From contig NZ_SZPR01000012.1 in NCBI RefSeq assembly GCF_005280195.1, positions 334,861-398,860 on the forward strand: a stretch of 64,000 nucleotides of DNA, in the 5' to 3' direction. Source of the stretch: Streptomyces galbus (GTDB taxonomy: Bacteria > Actinomycetota > Actinomycetes > Streptomycetales > Streptomycetaceae). Below the pieces are notes generated by a model. It saw nothing but the letters and a program-made list of their open reading frames with translations, was not told the DNA's origin and ran no database searches. The position numbers and the translations under genes were made by a program. Numbering within the stretch: the stretch's first letter is position 1; each line of letters opens with the position of its first letter. Below are positions 8,741 to 19,355 of the stretch, piece by piece.

Positions 8741-9694
8741 ATGAAGACCTCCTGGCGGAGCGCCTCTCTCGTGGCGAGCGCCGCGGCTGTGCTGGCGCTG
8801 ACGACGGCGTGCGGTCAGGAAAGCGCCGGCAGCTCGGCGGGCAGCCAGAACGTGGGCGCCACCGCCCCGGCCGCCACCGGTGGCCTCGGCGCCGGCAGCG
8901 GCTACGGCGGGGTCGACGCGAGCGCCAGCCCCGGCGCCGCGGCGGGAGCCAGTGCCCAGGGCGGCACCGCCGGTGAGCTGGCCGTCTCCGCCGACGTCGA
9001 GCTGGGCAAGATCCTGACCGACGGCAACGGCAAGACGCTGTACCGGTTCGACCAGGACACCGCCGAGCCGCCGAAGTCCAACTGCGACGGCGACTGCGCG
9101 ACCGCCTGGCCGCCCGTGCCCGCCGACGGCGTGACCGCCGGCGACGGCATCGACAAGTCGCTGCTGGGCGAGGTCACCCGCTCCGACGGCACCAAGCAGC
9201 TCACGGTCGGCGGCTGGCCGGCCTACTACTACGCCAAGGACACCACGGCCGGTGACACCAGCGGCCAGGGCGTGGGCAACAAGTGGTTCGCGCTGGCCCC
9301 CGACGGCAAGAAGGCCAAGGTCAGCGCGCTGCCCGGGCTGTCGGTGCGCAAGGACCCCAACCTCGGCGAGATCATCGTCGACCGCAACGGCAGGACGGTG
9401 TACCGCTTCCTGAAGGACAAGGCGTGGCCCAAGCCCGTGTCGGCCTGCACCGGCGCCTGCCTGGAGAAGTGGCCGGCCGTGGCGCCGGTCGGTGACGACG
9501 TCAAGGGCGTGCAGAAGAAGGGCCTGATGAGCTTCAGCCGCCCCGACGGGGTGAAGCAGCAGACCGTCAACTGCTGGCCCGTCTACACCTTCTCCGGTGA
9601 CAAGGCCCCCGGGGACATCAACGGCCAGGGAGTCGGCGGCACCTGGTACGCCGTCGCCCCCGACGGCAAGCCGGTCGGCGCGCCGAAGCAGTAA
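8741..9694 (+). CDS. SCO0930-type lipoprotein with repeated Lipoprotein_15 domains
   Basis: 317 residues; ATG 8741 has GGGAG upstream. The lipobox LTTAC puts the lipidated Cys at residue 24. A Gly/Ala/Ser-rich spacer (25-80) leads to two or more copies of the short secreted repeat PF03640, each with a DGNGKTLYRF- or DRNGRTVYRF-like strand followed by a CxGxCxxxWPP-type Cys motif (CDGDCATAWPP and CTGACLEKWP). The family is common in actinomycetes, often has paired cysteines, and has no established reaction. It ends at the hairpin 9743-9777. Confidence 0.88.
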   Translation: MKTSWRSASLVASAAAVLALTTACGQESAGSSAGSQNVGATAPAATGGLGAGSGYGGVDASASPGAAAGASAQGGTAGELAVSADVELGKILTDGNGKTLYRFDQDTAEPPKSNCDGDCATAWPPVPADGVTAGDGIDKSLLGEVTRSDGTKQLTVGGWPAYYYAKDTTAGDTSGQGVGNKWFALAPDGKKAKVSALPGLSVRKDPNLGEIIVDRNGRTVYRFLKDKAWPKPVSACTGACLEKWPAVAPVGDDVKGVQKKGLMSFSRPDGVKQQTVNCWPVYTFSGDKAPGDINGQGVGGTWYAVAPDGKPVGAPKQ

Positions 9695-9742
9695 CGGACG
9701 CCTCCCCAGGGCTGATCCGCCCCTGCTCACGCGCCCGGCCCC

Positions 9743-9777
9743 GTCCGCCCCCTCTGCACCGCACGGAGGGGGCGGAC
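9743..9777 (+). terminator. Hairpin terminator after the lipoprotein gene
   Basis: Perfect 12-base arms (9743-9754 and 9766-9777, GTCCGCCCCCTC and its complement) with an 11-base loop, 48 bases after the lipoprotein stop codon. Confidence 0.8.
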
Positions 9778-10046
9778 TTCCGCGTTCCCCGGCCGGCTCC
9801 CCGCGGGACGGGGCGTCGCCGACGCTTCACCTTCTGTACGGGGACCGGCCGCCGCTCCTTCGGGAACCGGAACGCTCCGGAGTGCCTCCGGTACGTTTCG
9901 TAGACACCGGTCGGCGCCCGCGGCACGGCACGTGCCGCAGGCAGTGACCGGGAACGGACGGTCAATTTCCGGTTCCACTCGCTCCTTTGGCGGGCGATCA
10001 GTAGCCTCTGCTCGAACACCGGATCGCCTACGCCTTGGAGAGATAG
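9778..10046 (+). promoter_or_regulatory. Intergenic region upstream of the methyltransferase-rmdA operon
   Basis: No gene is seen here. The region holds a perfect 12-base palindrome CGGCACGTGCCG (9926-9937), an AGTGAC sequence at 9943 that could be half of a BldD-type site (no convincing second half), and GTAGCCT near 10001 as a possible -10. The downstream ATG 10047 has GGAGAG as ribosome binding site. Confidence 0.35.
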
Positions 10047-10859
10047 ATGGAGCGTCCCGCCTGGGCCCCGCGGAGCATCGACATCTCGGTGCCCAGCGTC
10101 TCGCGCATCTACGACTTCTTCCTCGGCGGCTGCCACAACTTCGAGGTGGACCGCCAAGCGGCGCGCAGGGCCATGGAGTTCATGCCGGGACTGCCCAAGA
10201 TCATGCAGGCGAACCGGGCGTTCACCCGGCGGGCCGTGCGGTACGCCGCGGCCGAGGGCATCACCCAGTTCCTCGACATCGGTTCGGGCATCCCCACGTT
10301 CGGCAACGTCCACGAGGTCGCCCAGGAGGCCAGTCCGGGCGCCCGGGTCGTCTACGTCGACCACGACCCGGTGGCGGTCGCGCACAGCCAGGCCGTGCTG
10401 GAGGGCAACGAGCACGCCGACGTCGTCGCGGCCGACCTGCTCAAGCCGCAGGAGATCCTCGCCAGTCCCCAGGTGCAGCGGCTGATCGACCCGGAGCGGC
10501 CGGTCGCCCTGCTGCTCGTTGCCATACTGCACTTCGTGGAGGACGACGACGACCCGTACGCGGCGGTGGCGGAGCTGCGCGACGCCTGCGCGCCGGGCAG
10601 CATGCTGATCCTCACGCACGCCTCGTACGAGGGGATCCCGCTGCCGCCGGAGCGGGCCGAGGGCGCGGTGGACGTGTACGAGGACATCCGCAACCCGCTG
10701 ATCATGCGCTCGCGCGAGGACATCGCGCGGTTCTTCGAGGGGTACGACATGGTGGAACCGGGACTGGTGCCGATGCCGCGGTGGCGGCCGGAGACGGCAC
10801 CGGAGGACGAGGACCCCTATGCCTTCTCCGGGTTCGCCGGCGTGGGGACCGCGGCGTGA
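10047..10859 (+). CDS. SAM-dependent methyltransferase, DUF574 family
   Basis: 270 residues with GGAGAG before the ATG. The protein matches the large Streptomyces DUF574 family (PF04672): the N-terminal signature SRIYDFFLGGCHNFEVDR (about 19-36), the SAM-binding motif LDIGSG (76-81) and an acidic strand end VYVDHDP (102-108). Substrates of these enzymes are mostly unknown. Its stop overlaps the rmdA GTG start by four bases (GTGA), so the two are translationally coupled, which suggests a link to c-di-GMP signalling. Confidence 0.9.
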   Translation: MERPAWAPRSIDISVPSVSRIYDFFLGGCHNFEVDRQAARRAMEFMPGLPKIMQANRAFTRRAVRYAAAEGITQFLDIGSGIPTFGNVHEVAQEASPGARVVYVDHDPVAVAHSQAVLEGNEHADVVAADLLKPQEILASPQVQRLIDPERPVALLLVAILHFVEDDDDPYAAVAELRDACAPGSMLILTHASYEGIPLPPERAEGAVDVYEDIRNPLIMRSREDIARFFEGYDMVEPGLVPMPRWRPETAPEDEDPYAFSGFAGVGTAA

Positions 10860-12988
10860 GCGCGGAGCCGGACGGGCCGGAGGACAGACTGCGGCGGTTC
10901 GCGACGATCTGGAGCCGGGCGGTCTTCCCGGTCACCTCCACGTCGCTGACCCGGCCGGAGTTCGAGGAACTGCTGCTGCCGCTGGCACGGCGGCTGCGGC
11001 TGGCGCTGCTGGCGCGGGCGTTCGACGCCGACGAGGGCCGCGCCGTCGGTGCCGCCCTCGTCGGGGCGCACTGCACCGACCCCGAGGCTCTCAGCCGCGC
11101 GCTGGACTGCGTCGAGGCGTACCTGGTGCTGTACTGCGGCGAGGACGGGCCCCAGGAGGAGCTGCGACTGCGGTCCTCCCGGCTCCAGCACGCCATGGCC
11201 GCCGGGTTCGCGCAGGCGCTGCGCGAGCGCACGCTCGCCGAGCAGGAGGCCATCGCCCAGGCGGCGTTGCAGGCCCAGGGGGTGGTCGCGCAGGCGCTGC
11301 ACACCAGTGAGGCCCGCTTCCGCGCGGTGTTCGAGGGCGCCGCCATAGGCATCGGCATCGCGGACCTCGACGGCAACGTCCTCCAGGTCAACGGCGCCCT
11401 GCAGCGCATGTTCGGCGGCGGCGAGGGTGCCTTCCGCGCCCGCAACGTCAAGGACTGGACGCACGCCGAGGACGCCCCCCAGGTCTGGAAGCTCTACGAC
11501 GAGCTGGTGCGCGGCGAACGCGAGCACTACCACGTGGAGAAGGCGTTCTACCGGCCGGACGGCACGGTCCTGTGGACCAACCTCACGGTGTCCCTGCTGC
11601 GCGACGCCGACGGCCGGCCGCAGTACCAGCTCGCCCTGATGGAGGACACCACCGAGCGGCGGCTGCTGAACCTGCGGCTGCGCTACGAGGCCACCCACGA
11701 CGCGCTCACCGGACTGCCCAACCGCACCCTGTTCTTCGAGCGGCTGGAAAAGGTCCTGGCGGCGGGCGAGGGCCAGCGCTTCGGACTGTGCTACCTCGAC
11801 CTGGACGGCTTCAAGACCATCAACGACAGCCTCGGCCACGCGGCCGGCGACCGGCTGCTCGTCGAGGTCGCCGACCGGCTGCAGTCCTGCGCCACCGCGC
11901 CCGGCGAGATGGTGGCGCGCCTCGGCGGTGACGAGTTCGTCGCGCTGACCACCGGTCCGAACGCCCGCCACGAGGTCGACGAGCTGGCCGCGCGCATCAT
12001 GAACGCCCTGCTCGCCCCGGTCCGCATCGAGGGCCGGGAGCTGACCGTGCGCGGCAGCATCGGCATCGTCGAGGGCGCGGCGGGCGAGCGCAGCGCGGCG
12101 GAGGTGTTGCGCAGCGCCGACATCACGATGTACCGGGCCAAGTCGGCGGGCGGCAACCGCTTCGAGCTGGCCGACCCGGAGGCCGACGCCCGCGCGATCA
12201 CCCGGCACGGCCTGACCACGGCGCTGCCGGCGGCCCTGGAGCGCGGCGAGTTCTTCATCGAGTACCAGCCGCTGGTCCACCTCGGTGACGGCAGCGTGCG
12301 CGGCGCGGAGGCGCTGGTGCGCTGGCTGCACCCGCAGCACGGTGTCCTCGGCCCCGACCGGTTCATCCCGCTCGCCGAGGACACCGGGCTCATCGTGCCG
12401 TTGGGCCGCTGGGTGCTGGAGCAGTCGGTGCGCCAGGCGCGCGCCTGGCGCGAACGCCACGGCGACGGGCCGCTGCGGATCAACGTGAACCTCTCGCCCT
12501 GCCAGCTCACCCACCCCGGCCTGGTGCAGGACACGGTGGACATCCTGGAGCGGGCGGGCGTCGAGCCGCAGGTGCTGTGCCTGGAGGTGACCGAGTCGGC
12601 GCTGATCGGCGCGGACGACGACCTGCTCAAGCCGCTGCGCCGGCTGGCCGAGATGGGCGTCGACATCGCCCTGGACGACTTCGGCACCGGCTACTCGAAC
12701 CTGGCGAACCTGCGCCGGCTGCCGGTGAGCGTGCTCAAGCTGGACCGCTCGTTCACCCAGAGCATGCAGCAGTTCCCGGCCGACCCGGTCGACCTGAAGA
12801 TCGTCGAGGGCATCGTCTCCCTGGCCCACAGCCTGGACCTCGCGGTCACCGTGGAGGGCGTGGAGACCGGCGCGCAGGCCGAGCAGCTCCGGATACTGGG
12901 CTGCGACACGGCCCAGGGCTGGTACTACGCCCGTCCGGGCCCGCCCGAGCGCCTGCACCAGCTCGCCCTGGTGGACGCCACGGGCTGA
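10856..12988 (+). CDS. rmdA: RmdA-like PAS-GGDEF-EAL cyclic-di-GMP enzyme
   Basis: 710 residues from GTG 10856. An N-terminal helical region (about 1-140) is followed by a PAS/PAC sensor (about 150-275), a GGDEF cyclase domain with intact GGDEF at 357-361, and an EAL phosphodiesterase domain with EAL at 485-487 and the metal-binding DDFGTGYSN loop from 607. I see no RxxD product-inhibition site five residues before GGDEF. The architecture and neighbours match S. coelicolor RmdA (SCO0928), which affects colony development. Both active sites look complete. No membrane segment is seen. It is cotranscribed with the DUF574 gene. Confidence 0.88.
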   Translation: MSAEPDGPEDRLRRFATIWSRAVFPVTSTSLTRPEFEELLLPLARRLRLALLARAFDADEGRAVGAALVGAHCTDPEALSRALDCVEAYLVLYCGEDGPQEELRLRSSRLQHAMAAGFAQALRERTLAEQEAIAQAALQAQGVVAQALHTSEARFRAVFEGAAIGIGIADLDGNVLQVNGALQRMFGGGEGAFRARNVKDWTHAEDAPQVWKLYDELVRGEREHYHVEKAFYRPDGTVLWTNLTVSLLRDADGRPQYQLALMEDTTERRLLNLRLRYEATHDALTGLPNRTLFFERLEKVLAAGEGQRFGLCYLDLDGFKTINDSLGHAAGDRLLVEVADRLQSCATAPGEMVARLGGDEFVALTTGPNARHEVDELAARIMNALLAPVRIEGRELTVRGSIGIVEGAAGERSAAEVLRSADITMYRAKSAGGNRFELADPEADARAITRHGLTTALPAALERGEFFIEYQPLVHLGDGSVRGAEALVRWLHPQHGVLGPDRFIPLAEDTGLIVPLGRWVLEQSVRQARAWRERHGDGPLRINVNLSPCQLTHPGLVQDTVDILERAGVEPQVLCLEVTESALIGADDDLLKPLRRLAEMGVDIALDDFGTGYSNLANLRRLPVSVLKLDRSFTQSMQQFPADPVDLKIVEGIVSLAHSLDLAVTVEGVETGAQAEQLRILGCDTAQGWYYARPGPPERLHQLALVDATG

Positions 12989-13038
12989 CCGCCCGGCGCG
13001 GCCCGGCGCCGCCGGCCGGGGCGCCGCGCGGACGGGGG

Positions 13039-13923
13039 TCACCGCTCCAGCAGCATCCGCTGCAGCTCGCGCGCGGCCCGCGGGGGAGCGACGTCGCTGC
13101 GGTGGGCCAGCGCGATCGTGCGGTGCAGTCCGGGCCGGGCCAGTGGGGTGACCCTCAGGCCCCGGCCCGACCGGGCCGCCACCATGCGCGGGACCACGGC
13201 CACCCCGAGCCCCGCGCGGACGAAGCCCAGCACGGCGTCCATCTCGCCGCCCTCGACCGCGAAGGTCGGCTCGAAACCGGCGGAGCGGCACGCCGCGACG
13301 GTCAATTCCCGCAGGTCGTAGCCGTGCCGGAACATCACGAGGCGCTCGCCCTCCAGGTCGGCGACGTCCACCGTGCGCTTCCCGCCGCCGGGCCGGGGCG
13401 CGTCCGGCGAGGACACCACCACCAGGTCCTCCCGGAGCAGCTCGACGGTGGTCAGCGCGGGGGCCGGCGTGGGCAGCGGCAGCACCACCAGCGCCAGGTC
13501 CAGCGCGCCCCGGGCCAGTTCCCGGATCAGGTCGTGCGAGCCGCTCTCCTCGATCAGCAGCCGGACGCCCGGATAACGGTCGTGGAAGGCCCGCAGCACG
13601 TCCGGCAGCAGGCCGGTGCACAGGCTCGGCGTCGCCCCCAGCCGCACCCGGCCGCCGCGCAACTGCACCAGTTCCTGCACCTCGTAACGGGCCGTCTCGG
13701 CGTCCGCGAGGATCCGCCGGGCCAGCGGCAGCAGCGCCTCGCCCGCGTCGGTGAGCGCGATGTTGCCGCGGGCCCGCACGAACAGGTCGGCGCCCAGGTC
13801 CCGCTCCAGCGCCCTGATCTGCTGCGACAGCGACGGCTGGGCCACGTGCACCAGCTCGGCGGCCCGGGTGAAGTGCCGGGTCTCGGCGACGGCGACGAAG
13901 TACTGGAGCTGCTGGAACTGCAT
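13039..13923 (-). CDS. LysR-family regulator divergent from sdhCAB
   Basis: 294 residues. The N-terminal helix-turn-helix (about 1-60) reads MQFQQLQYFVAVAETRHFTRAAELVHVAQPSLSQQIRALE (given in two parts: residues 1-20 and 21-40), followed by a LysR effector domain (about 90-290). It is transcribed away from the succinate dehydrogenase genes with 94 bases between starts, the usual arrangement for a LysR protein controlling its neighbour. TATGCT lies 6 bases before the ATG with no Shine-Dalgarno, so the mRNA is probably leaderless. Effector unknown. Confidence 0.9.
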   Translation of the reverse strand: MQFQQLQYFVAVAETRHFTRAAELVHVAQPSLSQQIRALERDLGADLFVRARGNIALTDAGEALLPLARRILADAETARYEVQELVQLRGGRVRLGATPSLCTGLLPDVLRAFHDRYPGVRLLIEESGSHDLIRELARGALDLALVVLPLPTPAPALTTVELLREDLVVVSSPDAPRPGGGKRTVDVADLEGERLVMFRHGYDLRELTVAACRSAGFEPTFAVEGGEMDAVLGFVRAGLGVAVVPRMVAARSGRGLRVTPLARPGLHRTIALAHRSDVAPPRAARELQRMLLER

Positions 13924-13929
13924 GGCGCC

Positions 13930-13935
13930 AGCATA
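13930..13935 (-). promoter_or_regulatory. -10 box TATGCT of the LysR gene
   Basis: On the minus strand TATGCT ends 6 bases before the ATG at 13923, consistent with a leaderless transcript. Confidence 0.45.
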
Positions 13936-13979
13936 CGGCCGTGATAGCCGGGTCCTATGGAATCAAGCCGCACCATGTC

Positions 13980-14010
13980 TTGGACCGATGAGGGGTGGGC
14001 CGCCTAGCGT
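13980..14010 (+). promoter_or_regulatory. sdhCAB promoter (TTGGAC ... TAGCGT)
   Basis: TTGGAC (13980-13985) and TAGCGT (14005-14010) are 19 bases apart, or 18 if the -10 is read as CTAGCG. The -10 ends 7 bases before the sdhC ATG, so the mRNA probably begins at or next to the start codon. Confidence 0.5.
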
Positions 14011-14017
14011 CTGTGCC

Positions 14018-14725
14018 ATGGCACTGGCAACGCGGACGGACCGCCGGCCCTCCCTGGCGCGCACCGTGTGGGACTCCTCCGTCGGCAAGAAGGCGGTGAT
14101 GGCCGTCAGCGGCATCGTCATGCTGCTGTACCTGGTCGTCCACATGATCGGGAACTTGAAGATCTTCTTCGGCCCCGGCGAGTTCGACCACTACGCGCAC
14201 TGGCTGCGCACGCTCGGCGAGCCGTTCATGCACTACGAGTGGACGCTCTGGCTGATCCGCGTCGTGCTCGTCGCCGCGGTCGTCGCCCACGCCGTGTCCG
14301 CCTACCAGCTCAGCCGCCGCGACCTGCGCGCCCGCCCGAGCAAGTACGTCCACAAGAAGGCCCGGGCGAGCTACGCCACGCGCACCATGCGCTGGGGCGG
14401 GGTCATCCTCGGGCTGTTCATCGTCTGGCACCTCCTCGACCTGACCACCGGCACCGTGCACTCCGGCGGCTTCCAGGAGGGCCACCCGTACCAGAACGTC
14501 GTGGACACCTTCTCCACCTGGTACGGCAACGTCGTCTACCTCGTCGCGATGCTCGCCCTCGGCCTGCACGTCCGGCACGGCTTCTTCAGTGCCGCCCAGA
14601 CCCTCGGCGCCGGCAGCCGCACCCGCAACCGGGCCCTCAGGGCCGTCGCCGACGTCCTCGCGCTGCTGCTCACGGCCGGCTTCGTCGCCGTCCCCGTGGG
14701 CGTCATGACCGGAGTGGTGAGCTGA
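14018..14725 (+). CDS. sdhC: Succinate dehydrogenase cytochrome b subunit SdhC
   Basis: 235 residues. It is the single membrane anchor of a three-subunit (SdhCAB, no SdhD) succinate:menaquinone oxidoreductase. Five hydrophobic segments are visible (about 23-45, 78-100, 124-146, 168-188, 208-232) with His residues inside helices (VVHMIG, VVAHAV, VWHLLD, LHVRHG) suited to ligate two haem b groups. ATG 14018 was chosen over upstream starts because a promoter overlaps that region. One base separates its TGA from the sdhA start. It could transfer electrons to menaquinone, or run as fumarate reductase under low oxygen. Confidence 0.92.
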   Translation: MALATRTDRRPSLARTVWDSSVGKKAVMAVSGIVMLLYLVVHMIGNLKIFFGPGEFDHYAHWLRTLGEPFMHYEWTLWLIRVVLVAAVVAHAVSAYQLSRRDLRARPSKYVHKKARASYATRTMRWGGVILGLFIVWHLLDLTTGTVHSGGFQEGHPYQNVVDTFSTWYGNVVYLVAMLALGLHVRHGFFSAAQTLGAGSRTRNRALRAVADVLALLLTAGFVAVPVGVMTGVVS

Positions 14726-14726
14726 C

Positions 14727-16672
<1,946 letters not shown>

Positions 16673-16676
<4 letters not shown>

Positions 16677-17422
16677 AGCTCACCCTGCGCGTCTGGCGCC
16701 AGAAGAACGCCGACGCCGACGGCGCCATGTCCACGTACGAGGTGGACGGCGTCTCGCCCGACATGTCCTTCCTGGAGATGCTCGACACGCTCAACGAGGA
16801 GCTCATCCTCAAGGGCGAGGACCCGGTGGCCTTCGACCACGACTGCCGGGAGGGCATCTGCGGTGCCTGCTCCCTGGTGATCAACGGCGACGCGCACGGC
16901 CCCGAGCGCACCACCACCTGCCAGCTCCACATGCGCTCCTTCCGGGACGGCGACACCCTCGACATCGAGCCCTGGCGGGCGTCCGCCTTCCCGGTGATCA
17001 AGGACCTCGTGGTGGACCGGTCGGCGTTCGACCGGATCATCCAGGCCGGCGGGTACATCACCGCGCCGACCGGGTCCGCGCCGGAGGCGCACGCCACGCC
17101 CGTGCCCAAGCCGGACGCCGACCTCGCCTTCGAGCACGCCGAATGCATCGGCTGCGGCGCGTGTGTCGCGGCCTGCCCCAACGGGGCGGCGATGCTGTTC
17201 ACCTCCGCGAAGGTCAACCACCTCAACGTGCTGCCGCAGGGCGCGCCCGAGCGTGAGACCCGGGTGCTGGACATGGTGGCGCAGATGGACGAGGAGGGCT
17301 TCGGCGGCTGCACCCTCGCGGGGGAGTGCGCCACCGCCTGCCCCAAGGGCATCCCGCTGACCTCCATCACCAGCATGAACAAGGAATGGCTGCGCGCGAC
17401 CCGCAAGGTCGCCAAGCGCTAG
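16673..17422 (+). CDS. sdhB: Succinate dehydrogenase iron-sulfur subunit SdhB
   Basis: 249 residues from the ATG overlapping the sdhA stop. The N-terminal ferredoxin-like half carries the 2Fe-2S cysteines (Cys58, 63, 66, 83). The C-terminal half has two 4Fe-4S/3Fe-4S clusters in CIGCGACVAACPNG and CTLAGECATACPKG. All three clusters of the electron wire from FAD to haem therefore look complete. A long hairpin (17425-17487) follows directly. From memory S. coelicolor has another sdh locus, so this set may be the second, conditionally used complex. Confidence 0.95.
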
Positions 17423-17424
17423 GC

Positions 17425-17487
17425 CGTGTCCGCAAAGTCCCGCCTGCCCCGCGGCGTCCGGGCGGACGACGCGACTTTGCGGACACG
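17425..17487 (+). terminator. Long hairpin after sdhB
   Basis: A perfect 15-base inverted repeat (17425-17439 and 17473-17487; arm CGTGTCCGCAAAGTC) starts three bases after the sdhB stop. The 33-base loop contains a smaller GTCC/GGAC hairpin. It is probably the operon terminator. Confidence 0.75.
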
Positions 17488-17700
17488 ACCTGGGGGAAAC
17501 CCACTGAGAACGTTCGCCGCACAGGGCGGACGGGCGGGGCCGGGAGTGGTGCTCATCCCCGGCCCCGTCTGGGTTCCCCGGGCTGTTCAACAACCCCACA
17601 CCCACGCTCCTGGCAACGGTCACGTACACGCCAACCGCCGTCGGAAGAACAGGACCGGCGGCAGCGCTCGCCGCCGACGGACCGTGACCAGGAGAGAGCC

Positions 17701-18480
17701 ATGACCGGCGTTCCCACCCTCGACCGACCCCCGCAGAGCACGGCCCCCGCCCGCTACACCGTCGGCCTGGCCCGCGACGAGGAGGACGTGCGGGCCGCGC
17801 AGCGCCTGCGGCACGACGTGTTCGCCGGGGAGATGGGCGCCCTGCTGACCAGCCCGCAGCCCGGTCACGACGTCGACCCCTTCGACGCGTACTGCGACCA
17901 CCTGCTCGTCCGCGACACGCTGACCGGGCAGGTCGTCGGTACCTACCGGCTGCTCCCGCCGGAGCGCGCCGCGATCGCCGGACGGCTGTACTCCGAGGGC
18001 GAGTTCGACCTCTCGCCGCTGCACGCGATCCGCCCCGGGATGGTGGAGGTGGGCCGCTCGTGCGTGCACCCCGACCACCGCGACGGCGCCGTGATCGGCC
18101 TGATCTGGGCCGGCATCGCCCGCTACATGGCCGACGGCGGCCACGAGTGGCTGGCCGGCTGCTGCTCGGTCCCGCTGGCCGACGGCGGCCGGCTCGCGGC
18201 CGGCACCTGGGACCGGGTGCGCGACAAGCACCTCGCGCCCGAGGAGTTCCGGGTCCGCCCGCTGCTGCCCTGGACGCCGGGCGCGCGGCCCGCGCCGGCC
18301 GCGCGCACCGAGCTGCCCGCCCTGCTGCGCGGCTACCTGCGCCTCGGCGCCTGGGTGTGCGGCGAACCCGCCCACGACCCGGACTTCGGGGTGGCCGACC
18401 TGTACGTGCTGCTGTCGATGCGCCGGGTCAACCCGCGCTACCTGCGGCACTTCCTCTCGCTCGTCCCCGCCGCGGCCTGA
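17701..18480 (+). CDS. olsB: OlsB-like ornithine N-acyltransferase (GNAT fold)
   Basis: 259 residues; AGGAGAG precedes ATG 17701. The sequence matches the OlsB/hemolysin-like acyltransferase family: RHDVFAGEMGA, the DPFDAYCDHLLV strand, EVGRSCVHPDHR and the AGCCSVPLADG segment. OlsB attaches a 3-hydroxyacyl chain from ACP to the alpha-amino group of ornithine, the first step of ornithine-lipid synthesis. The next gene encodes the second acyltransferase (OlsA) and overlaps by one base, which supports the pathway call. From memory the S. coelicolor orthologues are SCO0921/SCO0920. Confidence 0.85.
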   Translation: MTGVPTLDRPPQSTAPARYTVGLARDEEDVRAAQRLRHDVFAGEMGALLTSPQPGHDVDPFDAYCDHLLVRDTLTGQVVGTYRLLPPERAAIAGRLYSEGEFDLSPLHAIRPGMVEVGRSCVHPDHRDGAVIGLIWAGIARYMADGGHEWLAGCCSVPLADGGRLAAGTWDRVRDKHLAPEEFRVRPLLPWTPGARPAPAARTELPALLRGYLRLGAWVCGEPAHDPDFGVADLYVLLSMRRVNPRYLRHFLSLVPAAA

Positions 18481-19355
18481 TGAGCGTCTGGCTGCCCGGC
18501 GCGCCCTGCACCCCGCGGGCGTGCATCGACGCGACCTCGCGGGCCACGACCGTGCCCCGCGCCGCGGCCCGGCTCACCGCCGTCCTCCTGCTGCTGCTCG
18601 CCGGCATCGCCCTGACCCCGCTCGGCGCACACCTGCCCGCCCGGTGGGTGCGCGGGTGGTGCCGTACGGTCGTGCGCGCCGCCGGCGTACGGGTGCGCAT
18701 CACCGGGGCGGCCCCGCCCGACGGCGGACTGCTGCTGGTCGCCAACCACATCTCCTGGCTGGACGTCCCGCTCCTCGCGGCCGTTCGCCCGGCCCGGATG
18801 GTCGCCAAGCAGGAGATCCGGACCTGGCCGGTGGCGGGCCGGATCGTCGCGCGCGGCGGGGTGCTGTTCATCGACCGGGACCGGCTGCGCGCGCTGCCCG
18901 GCACCGTCGCCCACCTCGCCGACGTGCTGCGCCGCGGACAGGCCGTGGCGGTGTTCCCCGAGGGCAGCACCTGGTGCGGACGCGCCCAGGGCCGATTCCG
19001 CCGCGCCGCGTTCCAGGCCGCGCTGGACGCCGGGGTCCCGGTGCAGCCGGTGCGCATCCGCTACCGCACCGGGGGCGGAGCGGCCAGCACCGCCCCCGCG
19101 TTCATCGGCGACGACTCGCTGCTCACCTCGCTGTGGCGGGTCGCCACGGCCCGCGGCCTGGTCGCCGACGTGGACGTACGGCCGCCGCTCGCGCCGCACG
19201 GCACCCGCCGGGACCTCGCGGCGGCGGCCGAGACGGCCGCGCGGGGCGACGACGCGCGGGCGGCCGCGCACGCCCCGCGCGCCCCGCACGGCCGCCCGGC
19301 CCGGACGGCCCGGGGCGCGCCGGCTCAGTGCACCACGGCGGCCAGCAGCCGGTAG
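18480..19355 (+). CDS. olsA: OlsA-like lyso-ornithine lipid O-acyltransferase (PlsC family)
   Basis: 291 residues; the ATG shares one base with the olsB TGA. One N-terminal membrane segment (about 32-50) is followed by the PlsC core with NHISWLD (acyltransferase box I) and FPEGSTW (box III). In ornithine-lipid synthesis OlsA adds the second acyl chain. In another setting this family would be called 1-acylglycerol-3-phosphate acyltransferase; coupling to olsB decides the call. The Arg/Ala-rich C-terminus overlaps the convergent gene at 19325 by 31 bases. Confidence 0.85.
   Translation: MSVWLPGAPCTPRACIDATSRATTVPRAAARLTAVLLLLLAGIALTPLGAHLPARWVRGWCRTVVRAAGVRVRITGAAPPDGGLLLVANHISWLDVPLLAAVRPARMVAKQEIRTWPVAGRIVARGGVLFIDRDRLRALPGTVAHLADVLRRGQAVAVFPEGSTWCGRAQGRFRRAAFQAALDAGVPVQPVRIRYRTGGGAASTAPAFIGDDSLLTSLWRVATARGLVADVDVRPPLAPHGTRRDLAAAAETAARGDDARAAAHAPRAPHGRPARTARGAPAQCTTAASSR

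Noticed and set aside
9943..9967. BldD box upstream of the methyltransferase-rmdA operon
   Set aside because: Only one AGTGAC half-site is good; the inverted partner (GTCAAT) is 12 bases away and imperfect.
10817..13621. Very long open frame antisense to rmdA
   Set aside because: High GC keeps other frames open; the product is low-complexity Gln/Arg/Val-rich sequence without domains, while rmdA in the sense direction is clearly a complete enzyme.
17585..17639. Possible PHO boxes upstream of olsB (GTTCAAC at 17585 and GGTCACG at 17618, 33 bases apart, a multiple of 11)
   Set aside because: The intermediate 11-base units match the GTTCACC core poorly (2-4 of 7 positions), so I cannot claim PhoP control.
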